Origin: JBGPTK01 sp963797765
GTDB lineage: Bacteria; Acidobacteriota; Terriglobia; Acidiferrales; UBA7541
Length of the DNA: 64,000 bases
Direction: 5' to 3'
Assembly: GCA_963797765.1 (NCBI GenBank)
Contig: CAWCQU010000002.1
Span: 1,302,001 to 1,366,000 of the forward strand
Shown here: positions 37,138-45,580 of the stretch, piece by piece
How positions within the stretch are numbered: the first letter of the stretch is position 1
Layout of the letters: each line of letters opens with the position of its first letter
The notes under the pieces: generated by a model
Told to the model about the DNA's origin: nothing
Databases searched by the model: none
What the model saw: the letters and a program-made list of their open reading frames with translations, nothing else
Program-made: the position numbers and the translations under genes

Positions 37138-37677
37138 ATGCAGGATGCGATGACCATGGACGGCCTGAAATCACTGATCCGGGAAATTCCGGATTACCCG
37201 AAGCCGGGCATTCTTTTTTACGATTTGACCACTCTGCTGCAAGACAAGCAGGGATTCCATAGCCTGATTGAAAAACTTTGTGCGCGCTACGCCGGCAGTC
37301 CGGTGGATGTGGTAGCTGGCATTGAGGCTCGCGGTTTCATTTTTGCTCCTGCGCTGGCCTATGCGCTGGGGGCCGGATTCGTCCCCGTGCGCAAGCCGAA
37401 CAAGCTTCCGTGGAAGACCGCACGCGTTACCTATCAATTGGAGTATGGAACCGATTCGCTGGAATTGCACCAGGACGCTATTAAACCCGGCCAGCGCGTC
37501 ATCGTCTGCGACGATCTTCTGGCGACCGGCGGCACCGCTGCCGCTACCGTCAAGCTCGTGCGCGAACTAGGTGGAGAAGTGGTCGGCGGTGCGTTTGGCG
37601 TGGAACTCACGTTCCTCCACGGCCGCGAAAAGCTCCCCGGCGTCGACGTTTTTTCTTTGATTCAATACGACAAATAA
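37138..37677 (+). CDS. apt: adenine phosphoribosyltransferase
   Basis: A 179-residue purine salvage enzyme that makes AMP from adenine and PRPP. Markers are IREIPDYPKPGILFYD near the N-terminus, GIEARGFIF, KPNKLPW, the PRPP loop VIVCDDLLATGGTA (about residues 121-134) and a normal C-terminus. ATG 37138 has GGGAGA upstream. It forms a short transcript with acyP. Confidence 0.96.
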   Translation: MQDAMTMDGLKSLIREIPDYPKPGILFYDLTTLLQDKQGFHSLIEKLCARYAGSPVDVVAGIEARGFIFAPALAYALGAGFVPVRKPNKLPWKTARVTYQLEYGTDSLELHQDAIKPGQRVIVCDDLLATGGTAAATVKLVRELGGEVVGGAFGVELTFLHGREKLPGVDVFSLIQYDK

Positions 37678-37709
37678 TTTCTACAAGCTGTCTCGTGAAT
37701 GTTTTTTAG

Positions 37710-37775
37710 GGGGTCGGAGCTTTAGCTCCGACATCAAATTGCATTGAAAAGATGGGCTTTAGCCCCTGAAGGCCG
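37710..37775. repeat. family A palindromic repeat, copy 1
   Basis: GTCGGAGC-TTTA-GCTCCGAC (37713-37732) followed by GGGCTTTAGCCC (37754-37765) and CCTGAAGG. It lies just after the apt stop and may also end its transcript. Copies 2 and 3 are at 38686-38754 (inverted) and 59174-59266. Confidence 0.8.
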
Positions 37776-37828
37776 GCTGAAAAGCCTGCCAGACCGTTTA
37801 GGAGTGGGTTTAGCGACCGTCGCGGATT

Positions 37829-37855
37829 GTGTAGCGCCGGCCTTCAGGCCGGCAG
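37829..37855. repeat. family B palindrome (TGTAGCGCC + TTCA-loop hairpin), copy 1
   Basis: GTGTAGCGCCGGCC-TTCA-GGCCGGC, arms at 37836-37842 and 37847-37853. Its minus strand provides the final codons and TGA stop of rlmB. Related copies are at 54488-54538 and 56323-56348. Confidence 0.75.
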
Positions 37856-38593
37856 CTTCTGACTTGCCTTTCCTTCCCTTCGTTGGCGAACGGCTTCGAA
37901 GAGAACAATTCCCGCGGCAACTGACACATTTAACGACCGCACAGGCCCCGTGGTCGGAATCGACACTAGAAAATCGCAACGCTTTCGAGTCAACTCGTGC
38001 AGTCCTTCTCCCTCGCTCCCCAGCACAATGCCGATTGAGCCCTTGAAATCGGCATTCGTATAATTCTTCTCGGCTCGTTCGTCGAGGCCGATCAGCCAGT
38101 AGCCAGCCTGCTTCATTTCCTCCATCGCGCGAACCAGATTTTTCACCCGCGCAACCGGCAAGTGTTCCAACGCACCAGCCGATGCCCGCGAAACCGATTC
38201 GGTAAGCCCGGCAGCACGCCGCTCGGGAATCACCACTGCCTCCGCGCCCGCCGCCAGCGACGTGCGGACGATGGCTCCCAGGTTTTGCGGATCTTCCACG
38301 CCATCGAGCAGAACCAGCAATCCATTTTGCGATTTCGACGCCAGAATCTCTTCCAGGCTGAGCACGGACTTCGCCGCGCCCAGCGCAATCACGCCCTGAT
38401 GTTCGCGCGTGTTCGACAAGCGATCGAGTTGCTGCCGGTCCTCGAATCGCACGGGAACGGAACGCGCCCGCGCCAATTGGACAATCTCTTCCATGCGGTC
38501 GCCATGCCGCCCGCGCGCGATCACGATTCGCTCGAGCGGCCGCGCCGCTCGCAACGCCTCTTCCACCGCATGAATTCCCGTCAACCAATTCAT
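37844..38593 (-). CDS. rlmB: 23S rRNA 2'-O-methyltransferase of the RlmB/TrmH family
   Basis: A 249-residue SPOUT enzyme. An N-terminal substrate-binding part (GIHAVEEALR) precedes the knotted domain with motif 1 LLDGVEDPQNLGAIVRT, motif 2 IGIVLGSEGEGL and motif 3 VSIPTTGPVRSLNVSVAAGIVLFE. The match to RlmB (G2251 of 23S rRNA) is better than to tRNA methyltransferase TrmH because of the N-terminal part. The end of the gene (Leu-Pro-Ala-stop) is formed by the family B hairpin. Confidence 0.9.
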   Translation of the reverse strand: MNWLTGIHAVEEALRAARPLERIVIARGRHGDRMEEIVQLARARSVPVRFEDRQQLDRLSNTREHQGVIALGAAKSVLSLEEILASKSQNGLLVLLDGVEDPQNLGAIVRTSLAAGAEAVVIPERRAAGLTESVSRASAGALEHLPVARVKNLVRAMEEMKQAGYWLIGLDERAEKNYTNADFKGSIGIVLGSEGEGLHELTRKRCDFLVSIPTTGPVRSLNVSVAAGIVLFEAVRQRREGKASQKLPA

Positions 38594-38685
38594 TCCGCAC
38601 TCTCAGTCTTGAATTCAAACATTTAGGGATCGAGAAATCATTTCAACCAGCGCGCGTCCTCATAACTGTTCCGGCGGGTCACCCG

Positions 38686-38754
38686 GCCACCCTTCAGGGG
38701 CTAAAGCCTAAGTTCTGGAAGCCTTCTAATGTCGGAGCTGAAGCTCCGACCCCC
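38686..38754. repeat. family A palindromic repeat, copy 2 (inverted)
   Basis: Read on the minus strand it gives GGTCGGAGCTTCAGCTCCGAC, ATTAGAAG, and GGCTTTAGCCCCTGAAGG in the same order as copies 1 and 3. The perfect palindrome is 38731-38750. It lies upstream of rlmB, between it and the next minus-strand gene. Confidence 0.8.
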
Positions 38755-38800
38755 TGAGAAATAGGTAAGAGACAAGTTCTCACGATTCGTTCGCACCCAC

Positions 38801-39421
38801 CTAATCCATCGCCGCGCAGAATTCCAGCATCCTCTGGCGCGTGGACTTCACTGGAACCGCAAACGGCAACCGCGCCGCACGATCGATCAGCGGAATTACC
38901 GAGTCGATGTGCTCCTCGCCCGCGCGTCCCGCCAGCGCCAGGCGAATGGGATGGAACAGCCCGCGTCCGCTGAACCCCATCTTTTTCCGCAGGCTTTCCA
39001 CCAGAACTTTGTAGCCCTCCGAATCGATCTCCATTCCTTGCAAGATGCGATTGGCCAATTCGCGGATCACCGTATGCGCCCCCGCGCGCGTCAGCACCAT
39101 GTGGCTCCGGCTGGCCGCTAGAATTGTTGCGGCGTCATATTCAAAAATAAGGCTCAGCAAGTCCGCGAGCGCATCGCGGCCGGCCGCATGCCCACTCGGA
39201 ACAATTGAATCACGCGCTTCCGAGGCGTTTGCCAGCGCTGGCCCCAATAGAGCTGAAGCATCGGCAAACCAGGTGGAAATTCCAGCGTTAAACTCGGCCT
39301 TGAGCCAGCCTCGCTCGCGCAAAATGGATTCGATGCTCTGTGCTGTGCATTCGCCGGCAGAAACATTCGCATCGGAATTCTCGGTGGCCGGCTTCCAATT
39401 CGCATCATGGGTGGATGACAT
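38801..39421 (-). CDS. protein resembling the anticodon-binding domain of glutamyl-tRNA synthetase
   Basis: A 206-residue protein. The C-terminal part matches the GltX/GlnRS anticodon-binding helical domain (LRKKMGFSGRGLFHPIRLALAGR, then a short helix). The N-terminal half has helices and a weakly similar cage (SIESILRERGWLKAE). The catalytic Rossmann domain with HIGH and KMSKS is absent, so it cannot charge tRNA. It could bind a tRNA or be a relic turned to another use. ATG 39421. It lies between rlmB and ispF on the same strand. Confidence 0.65.
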   Translation of the reverse strand: MSSTHDANWKPATENSDANVSAGECTAQSIESILRERGWLKAEFNAGISTWFADASALLGPALANASEARDSIVPSGHAAGRDALADLLSLIFEYDAATILAASRSHMVLTRAGAHTVIRELANRILQGMEIDSEGYKVLVESLRKKMGFSGRGLFHPIRLALAGRAGEEHIDSVIPLIDRAARLPFAVPVKSTRQRMLEFCAAMD

Positions 39422-39487
39422 CACAGGAATTCTATCCCAGCTTGATTTGGAAAACGGAGAATAGAAGATCAAATAGAGGACCGTGCA

Positions 39488-39961
39488 TCAATCCGCTAGA
39501 GTGGCAATCGCCTGCGCTGCAATCGCCTCGCCACGCCCAATTGCGTCCACACCTTCGTTGGTTTTGGCCTTCAAATTTATTTGCGCCTCCGCGATCCCCA
39601 GCGATTTCGCCAGCGCCTGGCGCATCGCCGGAAAATGCGGGCCGAGTTTTGGCCGCTCGAGAATCACGATCGCGTCAATATGCTCAATTCTAAAATTCTT
39701 CGCATCGAGCATTTTCCGCGTCTGCTCCAGAAAAATCAGGCTGGATGCGCCTTTCCATCGAGGATCGTTATCCGGAAAATGTGTTCCGATATCATTCAAA
39801 CCCGCCGCGCCCAGCAGCGCATCGCAAATCGCGTGGCTCAGCGCATCGCCATCGGAATGCCCCAGCGTGCCTTTTTCAAAGGGAAGCGTGATGCCGCCAA
39901 TCACCAGATTTCTCCCCGGCTCCAGGCGGTGCAAATCGTAACCGATTCCGGCGCGGCTCAT
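39488..39961 (-). CDS. ispF: 2-C-methyl-D-erythritol 2,4-cyclodiphosphate synthase
   Basis: A 157-residue enzyme of the MEP isoprenoid pathway that closes the cyclodiphosphate ring. The metal site GYDLHRL (Asp-x-His at residues 9-11), LGHSDGDALSHAICDALLGA and the region DIGTHFPD are all there, with KAKTNEGVDAIGRGEAI near the end. Its ATG overlaps the ispD stop by 4 bp, so the two are coupled. Confidence 0.97.
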   Translation of the reverse strand: MSRAGIGYDLHRLEPGRNLVIGGITLPFEKGTLGHSDGDALSHAICDALLGAAGLNDIGTHFPDNDPRWKGASSLIFLEQTRKMLDAKNFRIEHIDAIVILERPKLGPHFPAMRQALAKSLGIAEAQINLKAKTNEGVDAIGRGEAIAAQAIATLAD

Positions 39962-40674
39962 CGTCGCTGGCGTTCCTGTTCCAGGTAAAAACGGGCCAAA
40001 TCCATATCCGCGGGGCGGGTGATTTTCAGGTTTCGGTCGGAGCCTGCCACCACATAAACGTCGCGGCCGATTCGCTCCACCAGCGCTGCTTCGTCGGAGG
40101 CGGTGAATTCGTCCTGCCGCGCGCGGTCAAACGCCTCCCGCAAAATCGCCGCGGTAAATGCCTGAGGCGTCTGCGCCAGCACGATCCGTTCGCGCGGGAT
40201 CGTCGCCGTGATTCTAGCGACGTCTTCCGGCGTATTCTCGCGCTTCACTTCTTTCACCGTATCTATAGCCGGGATGCCCACGATCGCGGCGCCGCGCCCG
40301 CGCGCTTCGGCGATCAGCCGCTCCACCATCTCGCGCGTGACGAACGGGCGCACCGCGTCATGCACCAGTACAATTTCGGTATCCGCCGCCATCAGAGCCA
40401 GCGCATTGCCCACGGATTCCTGACGGCTCTCTCCGCCGCGCACCACCCGCACCGGCCGGCCGAACTGTTCCTGGGCCACGCGGGCTTCGAGCGAGGCAAC
40501 TTCCTCTTCGCGCGTGGCAATCAAAAATTCGCTGATCGCCGCGCACGCCGCCAGGCGCCTCAACGTGAAAATTACGATGGGCACGCCGTCGAGTTCGAGA
40601 AACTGCTTTGGCATCTCGGCGCCCATGCGGGTTCCGAGTCCGGCAGCCGGTAGTATGGCAGCGATGCGGCTCAT
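39958..40674 (-). CDS. ispD: 2-C-methyl-D-erythritol 4-phosphate cytidylyltransferase
   Basis: A 238-residue cytidylyltransferase that makes CDP-methylerythritol in the MEP pathway. Markers: LPAAGLGTRMGAEMPKQFLEL near the N-terminus (CTP loop), GGESRQESVGNAL, VLVHDAVRPFV and VAGSDRNLKITRPADM. Length and order are standard. With ispF it forms the usual ispD-ispF pair, while ispE is separate at 51-52 kb. Confidence 0.97.
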   Translation of the reverse strand: MSRIAAILPAAGLGTRMGAEMPKQFLELDGVPIVIFTLRRLAACAAISEFLIATREEEVASLEARVAQEQFGRPVRVVRGGESRQESVGNALALMAADTEIVLVHDAVRPFVTREMVERLIAEARGRGAAIVGIPAIDTVKEVKRENTPEDVARITATIPRERIVLAQTPQAFTAAILREAFDRARQDEFTASDEAALVERIGRDVYVVAGSDRNLKITRPADMDLARFYLEQERQRR

Positions 40675-40753
40675 AAGGGGTTTGAAGTCTAACGCAAGAA
40701 TGCCCGCCCGGGCGAATGTTTTGGCTCATGTCGCAGCCAGCAGCGGCGCTCGT

Positions 40754-42001
40754 TCAGGGACGATTGGGATCGGTGGAAAGCGGGCGCATCGGCCGTTCAG
40801 CGGATTGCGTTGGTTCGTTCGCGCGCGGATCGGCTGCGGGACCAGTGCGGTGCATCGAAGCATCCGGCGGCGGCGTGGACGCCTGGCGCGATCCGGAATC
40901 GCCCCTTTCATCGAAGCGGCCAAAAATCATTTTTCCCGCGGTGGTCTGGTGCACGGAGGTGACGGAAATATCGATGGTTTTGTTGATCATTTTGCGCGCG
41001 CCGTCCACCACCACCATCGTGCCATCATCCAAATATGCCACGCCCTGGTTATATTCCTTGCCTTCTCGCAGAATAAATACCCGCATCACTTCGCCCGGCA
41101 GCACCACTGGCTTCAACGCGTTCGCCAGTTGATTGACGTTCAAAATGTCGATGCCCTGCAGAGTGGCCACTTTGTTCAGGTTGTAATCGTTGGTGATGAT
41201 TTTCGCGTCGTAGCGCTTGGCCAGTTCGATCAGCTTCAAATCCACTTCCACGATATTCTGGAAGTCGTCCTCGGCGATTTGCACGTCCAGGTGCGCCATC
41301 TTCTGGATGCGTTGCAGCACTTCCAGGCCGCGCCGGCCGCGCTGCCGCTTCAGCGGATCGGCGGAATCGGCCACCATCTGCAATTCGCGCAGCACAAACT
41401 GGGGAATCACCAGCGTGCCATCGATAAAGTTTGCCTCGGCGATATCCGCCACCCGCCCATCAATAATCACGCTGGTATCCAGCACCTTAAATACGCGCTT
41501 CGAGCTGCGCTCGCTGCCGAAAAGCCCTCCCAGCGCCTGCAGATTCAGCATGTCGCCTTTATTTGCGCCCAGGACCAGGCCGATATAGGTCATCACCAGA
41601 AAGATTGCCAGGCCCATGAACGATCGTTCGCTTTCCGGCAACGAGGTGTGCGACAGCACCAGCGACGTCAAGTACGCTCCAAAAATTCCCAGAATCGATC
41701 CGGTGGCCGCGCCGATCAATCGCCGCAAGCTGGCGCGCCGCAGCCGGAGTTCAAACAGAATTACCGCGACCGCGAATAGAAAGCCGGTGGCCGCCGCCAG
41801 CCACCGCGTCAAAGCGAACGGGTGAAAGTGATAGCCCGCCGCCACGCAAACCAGCGCGAAAATGCTGCGGACGATCAACATGTCCCATACGCTTCCCACT
41901 TGCTCTTCACCCGGCCGGGAAAGAGTGGAAGGTTTTTTATGCGCAGGTTCCGCCGTCGTTGGGGGACTCGATTGCGATGAAGGCGTAGAAGGGCGTTCCA
42001 T
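40754..42001 (-). CDS. membrane PIN/TRAM-domain protein (YacL-like)
   Basis: A 415-residue protein. Four transmembrane helices (about residues 40-155) precede a PIN nuclease-like domain (VLDTSVIIDGRVADI near residue 185, with acidic residues conserved; IVEVDLKLIELAKRYDAKIITNDYNLN) and a TRAM RNA-binding domain (VAYLDDGTMVVVDGA, IDISVTSVHQTTAGKMIFG). Such proteins are membrane-bound and thought to act on RNA. The N- and C-termini carry Ser/Pro-rich tails. It is typically near ispD/ispF in this lineage. Confidence 0.9.
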   Translation of the reverse strand: MERPSTPSSQSSPPTTAEPAHKKPSTLSRPGEEQVGSVWDMLIVRSIFALVCVAAGYHFHPFALTRWLAAATGFLFAVAVILFELRLRRASLRRLIGAATGSILGIFGAYLTSLVLSHTSLPESERSFMGLAIFLVMTYIGLVLGANKGDMLNLQALGGLFGSERSSKRVFKVLDTSVIIDGRVADIAEANFIDGTLVIPQFVLRELQMVADSADPLKRQRGRRGLEVLQRIQKMAHLDVQIAEDDFQNIVEVDLKLIELAKRYDAKIITNDYNLNKVATLQGIDILNVNQLANALKPVVLPGEVMRVFILREGKEYNQGVAYLDDGTMVVVDGARKMINKTIDISVTSVHQTTAGKMIFGRFDERGDSGSRQASTPPPDASMHRTGPAADPRANEPTQSAERPMRPLSTDPNRP

Positions 42002-42211
42002 TGGAAAAACTCCTATGAATAGGTATGAGACTCGATATAACTCCCGCGCTCAAGACCTTGTTCCCCGGCTTTATGAAGTCAGACCCCGAGACTGCCGGAA
42101 TAGGAAAAGTAGGACCTGGTTATGAGTGACTGCACCAAAGTATAGCACCTAAGTCAAATGGAGGATTCGCGGGGAAACGGCCGGGAGATCCAATTTTTGG
42201 GGCAGGATGGG

Positions 42212-43411
42212 TCAGGAGTGGTAGAACCGGGGAACACGTTTTCCCAAGGCGCAAAGCAGATCGGAAGTCACGGTGCCGATTTCACGGGCCACATCCGATA
42301 CATGGATGCTCACTTTTCCGTCCGTCCCGTAAATCGTTACGATGTCCCCCAGCTGTACCTCAGGCACATCGCTCACGTCCACCATGGTCAGGTCCATCGA
42401 AATCGTGCCCACCAGCGGCGCGCGTTTTCCGCGGACGATCACGCATCCGCGATTGGTTCGCGCGCGCAATAAACCATCGGCATAGCCGGCGGCGATCACC
42501 GCAATGCGCGAAGGCCGCTCGGCGATAAATCGCCCTCCGTAACCGACTGCCTGCCCGGCTGCCACCTCTTTCAGGGAAATAATGCGCGCGCGCATGCTGA
42601 GGCACGGCCGCACCGGCATGGTGGCCATCACTTCGGCGCGGCGCTCTTCCGGTTCGAAATATTGCTGGTATCCGTAAAGAATCGCTCCGGCTCGCACCAT
42701 GTCGCTCCACGTGCTGGGGCGGGCGCAGATCGCTCCGCTATTGGCCTGGTGCACGATGCCCGGAGAAATTCCCAGCGATTGCAGATGGCTCAAGGCCTTC
42801 TCGAATACCGCTTCTTGATCCTCGGTTTGCTGGCTGAGAAAAGTTTCCGACGAGGCAAAGTGCGTGTAGGTGCCGCCCAATTCGATATGCGGGCAATCTG
42901 CCAGAACTTTGGCGAAATTTTCGATTTCTGCCGGGGAAATTCCCAGCCGATTCATGCCCGTATCAATCTTCAGGTGAAAAGGAACTTTCCCGTTTGCGCT
43001 GCGTCCCAGAAGTTGCGCGCGGCCTCTGCCGAATTTCAGATGTTTCGCGGCTTGTTCGAGTTCCCGCAGCTGATCCACGCGAGTGATCGTCGGAGTCAAT
43101 CCCTGGCGCAACAGCCGCTTTTCCTCACCGGACCAGAAGCCGGTGAGCACCAGGATCGGCTTGCGAATTCCCGCTTCGCGCAGTTCTTGGCCTTCGCTGG
43201 TGCAGGTGACGCCGAACCAATCGCTGCCCGCCTTTTCGAGCGCCAGCGATACGTCCACCGCCCCCAGCCCGTAGGCGTTGGCCTTCACCACGCTCAGCAC
43301 CTTGCGCTTCCGCCCAATTTGACGGCGAATGATCCGCAAGTTGTGTCGGATCGCGCTCAGCGATATTTCCGTCCATACCGGGCGGCCTTCGAATTTGATT
43401 TTTGGCGCCAT
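42212..43411 (-). CDS. alr: alanine racemase
   Basis: A 399-residue PLP enzyme making D-alanine for peptidoglycan. The PLP Lys is in SVVKANAYGLGAVDV (about residue 43), with the RLGI segment (KIDTGMNRLGIS), GAILYGYQQ and the second catalytic Tyr region AGQAVGYGGRF. ATG 43411. Length is normal. Confidence 0.95.
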   Translation of the reverse strand: MAPKIKFEGRPVWTEISLSAIRHNLRIIRRQIGRKRKVLSVVKANAYGLGAVDVSLALEKAGSDWFGVTCTSEGQELREAGIRKPILVLTGFWSGEEKRLLRQGLTPTITRVDQLRELEQAAKHLKFGRGRAQLLGRSANGKVPFHLKIDTGMNRLGISPAEIENFAKVLADCPHIELGGTYTHFASSETFLSQQTEDQEAVFEKALSHLQSLGISPGIVHQANSGAICARPSTWSDMVRAGAILYGYQQYFEPEERRAEVMATMPVRPCLSMRARIISLKEVAAGQAVGYGGRFIAERPSRIAVIAAGYADGLLRARTNRGCVIVRGKRAPLVGTISMDLTMVDVSDVPEVQLGDIVTIYGTDGKVSIHVSDVAREIGTVTSDLLCALGKRVPRFYHS

Positions 43412-43827
43412 GGGTGACAGCCTTTCAGACTAGTCCAATTTACCGCTCCGGGAAAACCAATCCCCGCGCACGGCTCGCGCTTTAGTAAACATCGCGCAGC
43501 ATCCATGCTGAATGGATGCAATTGCGATGCCGGAAGGATCGATTGTTTCGGTATGTGAACCGGTGAGCTGCATTCAGCGCAAGTGTTGGAACTGTGACCC
43601 TTAGCGGTTCAAGTCGGATGGTAAATGGGAGCCAAGAAATTGGGCGTTCAGCGCCACTGGGGGCGGAAGTACACAACTGTTGTTCCACGATGACAATCGA
43701 TCCATTCGTGCCCGGGAGCTCAGCTAAGTGCGGCAGGTTTTACGGCTAGAGTTTGGTAATCCGACATACCGGGAGTCAGCTTGTCTCCCCGCCCATGTTG
43801 CCCGACAGGACTAACTTCAAGATGGGA
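43412..43827. other. intergenic region, no supported gene
   Basis: About 415 bp between alr and the next minus-strand gene. It contains short open frames without a recognisable product, and no clear promoter pair was found. Base composition is a little more AT-rich than in the flanking housekeeping genes. Confidence 0.45.
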
Positions 43828-44463
43828 CTAAGAGGCCCAAACCCGTACTTCTGCGTTGACGTTAACCTCTCGCCATTTCCCATTCTGTTTTTCAAAAAAG
43901 TGTGGTCCTCCAATGCCGCAGAGCATCCCGCACGAATGATTCATATATACGATTGCGTGAGTTTTTTGAGGGTCGAATCCGACTGCCGAGAACGAATAGT
44001 AACCACCCGACGATGGATATACCTCATAAAAGGCAAGCCACTTTTTTTCAGATTTGAAAAGATCATCGACTTTTTGCCGCGGCACCAACTCATAAGCTAT
44101 TTTGGTGGGGATGTTTCGAGTCAGCAGTCTCGGCGTGCGGTACTGCTTGGCATAGTCTTTGATAACCACTGCCCAGACTTTACGAAATTCGCGGCCTCCC
44201 TTTATTCCCATCTCCTCGGGCGTTATTAAAGGAAGAGAATCCGTCTCGGACTGAATTACAGGTTGGAGGTGTTTTTCGCTCTCAAGCAGGATTGCATAAA
44301 TTGAGTAGGCATCCACGTCTTCATACGCTTTCACCGCGGTCTCGGAAGGAATTTGAGAATCTTGCGCAGTAGCCCATGGTGGGACAAGTGCGAAGACCAT
44401 CATCAGTAAGCAGAGGGATATCTTTCGAGCGTCTCTCCAATCATGGCAATCAGACTGTCCCAT
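43828..44463 (-). CDS. secreted hypothetical protein
   Basis: A 211-residue protein with an N-terminal signal peptide (ISLCLLMMVFALVPPWATAQ). The mature part has mixed strands, with HSCGMLCGIGGPHFF near the C-terminus suggesting one Cys pair. It is AT-richer than its neighbours. I know no family for it. Together with the P460 gene and the dnaB fragment it forms an accessory insert between dnaB and alr. Confidence 0.65.
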   Translation of the reverse strand: MGQSDCHDWRDARKISLCLLMMVFALVPPWATAQDSQIPSETAVKAYEDVDAYSIYAILLESEKHLQPVIQSETDSLPLITPEEMGIKGGREFRKVWAVVIKDYAKQYRTPRLLTRNIPTKIAYELVPRQKVDDLFKSEKKWLAFYEVYPSSGGYYSFSAVGFDPQKTHAIVYMNHSCGMLCGIGGPHFFEKQNGKWREVNVNAEVRVWAS

Positions 44464-44597
44464 AGCAACAGAATACCAAAGCCAAGCGCGTCTGAGTTGG
44501 CCAGTTGAATGGGCACTATGCAAGGTGTTGAAACACGATTTTCCTCAGCTAGCCTATGCGATGCCCGATCAGCGCACAAACCGGAAACCTACTGAGT

Positions 44598-44843
44598 ACC
44601 GCAAGTAGCGCTGGAAACCCTCGTCCGGCGCTTCAAACGTATCCGGCGCGGCTTCTTCGAACCGCGTGTGCCGGTTCAAGAACACAAAATTCACGCTGCC
44701 CGTAGGACCGTTGCACTGCTTGGCGATGATCAAATCGGTCTTCGCGTTCCGGCGCGCGCGTCAATTGGCTGAGCACCGGCACCGGCCCCTTCAGTTCCTT
44801 CGCCAGCGCCTTCATGCCGCGCGAAATGCTGGAAACTTCCTCG
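44598..44843 (-). pseudogene. partial copy of the dnaB 3' end, with an internal deletion
   Basis: This stretch matches 45568-45938 (the last part of dnaB plus a few bases beyond its stop) at roughly 85-90% identity. The copy lacks exactly 125 bp, from 45708 to 45832 of the parent, and the two parent positions both read GTCTTCGCG, of which one is left. The deletion breaks the frame. Nothing can be made from it. The rest of 44464-44961 holds no gene. Confidence 0.85.
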
Positions 44844-44961
44844 ACACAGTCTTGGCAATCGCGCTGGGTTGGCTTCCCGGCCGCCGACCGGATAAGTGGC
44901 TGACGGAGCCGAGTGCCTTGCGGCGACTCAGGCCAGAGTCATAAAGTTTTTGTGCCCGGTA

Positions 44962-45483
44962 TCAGGGTGCATATTGGGTGAAGACGGAGTCGCGAGAAGC
45001 TTTCGCATGGCAGGGAGCGCAGGTTTTGAGTGCCGCCTCGGTGCCCGGTTTACAGTCTTTGTCGAAGTGGGCGTATCCCCAGCCGCCCGTCGTGGCGTAT
45101 TTTTTTGAATCCTTGACCATAAACTGAACGTTGCTGGGTGGTCCGGGAACGAACGATTGAGGGTCGCCAAAGACTTTGTTATTTTCCTCGGACGGGATGT
45201 GACTGTAGTGCAAAGCGGCGATGATTGTACCGTCCGGAAACGGGAGCTTCCCGTCGCGGTAGGCCTTGATCGCCACATCATTACCTAAAATGGCGGCGAA
45301 ACTGTGCAGGTTGCCTTCCTCATGAGCCACGGAGACCAATCTCCAGTCTCGGTATCCAGGCGGAATCTTGATTCCGAAGATCGGGACGGCCTCTCCATCG
45401 CCTTGTCCAGATGCGGACGCGGATAAGCCAACAACAACGGCCGCTACCGCAGCCACAATCATCAGGAAAACGATCCGTTTCAT
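44962..45483 (-). CDS. cytochrome P460-family haem protein
   Basis: A 173-residue periplasmic protein. A signal peptide (IVFLMIVAAVAAVVVGLSASASG) is followed by the P460 domain (IKIPPGYRDWRLVSVAHEEGN, LPFPDGTIIAALHY, WGYAHFDKDCKPG) and a c-type haem site CAPCH near the C-terminus. P460 proteins oxidise hydroxylamine or detoxify nitrogen oxides; the reaction here is only inferred from the family. ATG 45483 has GAGGAGG upstream. It sits between dnaB and a broken copy of the dnaB end, suggesting acquisition by recombination. Confidence 0.88.
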   Translation of the reverse strand: MKRIVFLMIVAAVAAVVVGLSASASGQGDGEAVPIFGIKIPPGYRDWRLVSVAHEEGNLHSFAAILGNDVAIKAYRDGKLPFPDGTIIAALHYSHIPSEENNKVFGDPQSFVPGPPSNVQFMVKDSKKYATTGGWGYAHFDKDCKPGTEAALKTCAPCHAKASRDSVFTQYAP

Positions 45484-45580
45484 AAGCTTCCTCCTCTCAC
45501 TCGCTCCGAGTGACGCAATGGTGCCCGACGTGTCGCGCAATAATCAGGATCCGTTATTTGGAGTTTCACCGCAAGTAGCG

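Noticed and set aside
44633..44815. A 60-codon minus-strand frame as a gene
   Set aside because: It is the out-of-frame remains of the duplicated dnaB end.
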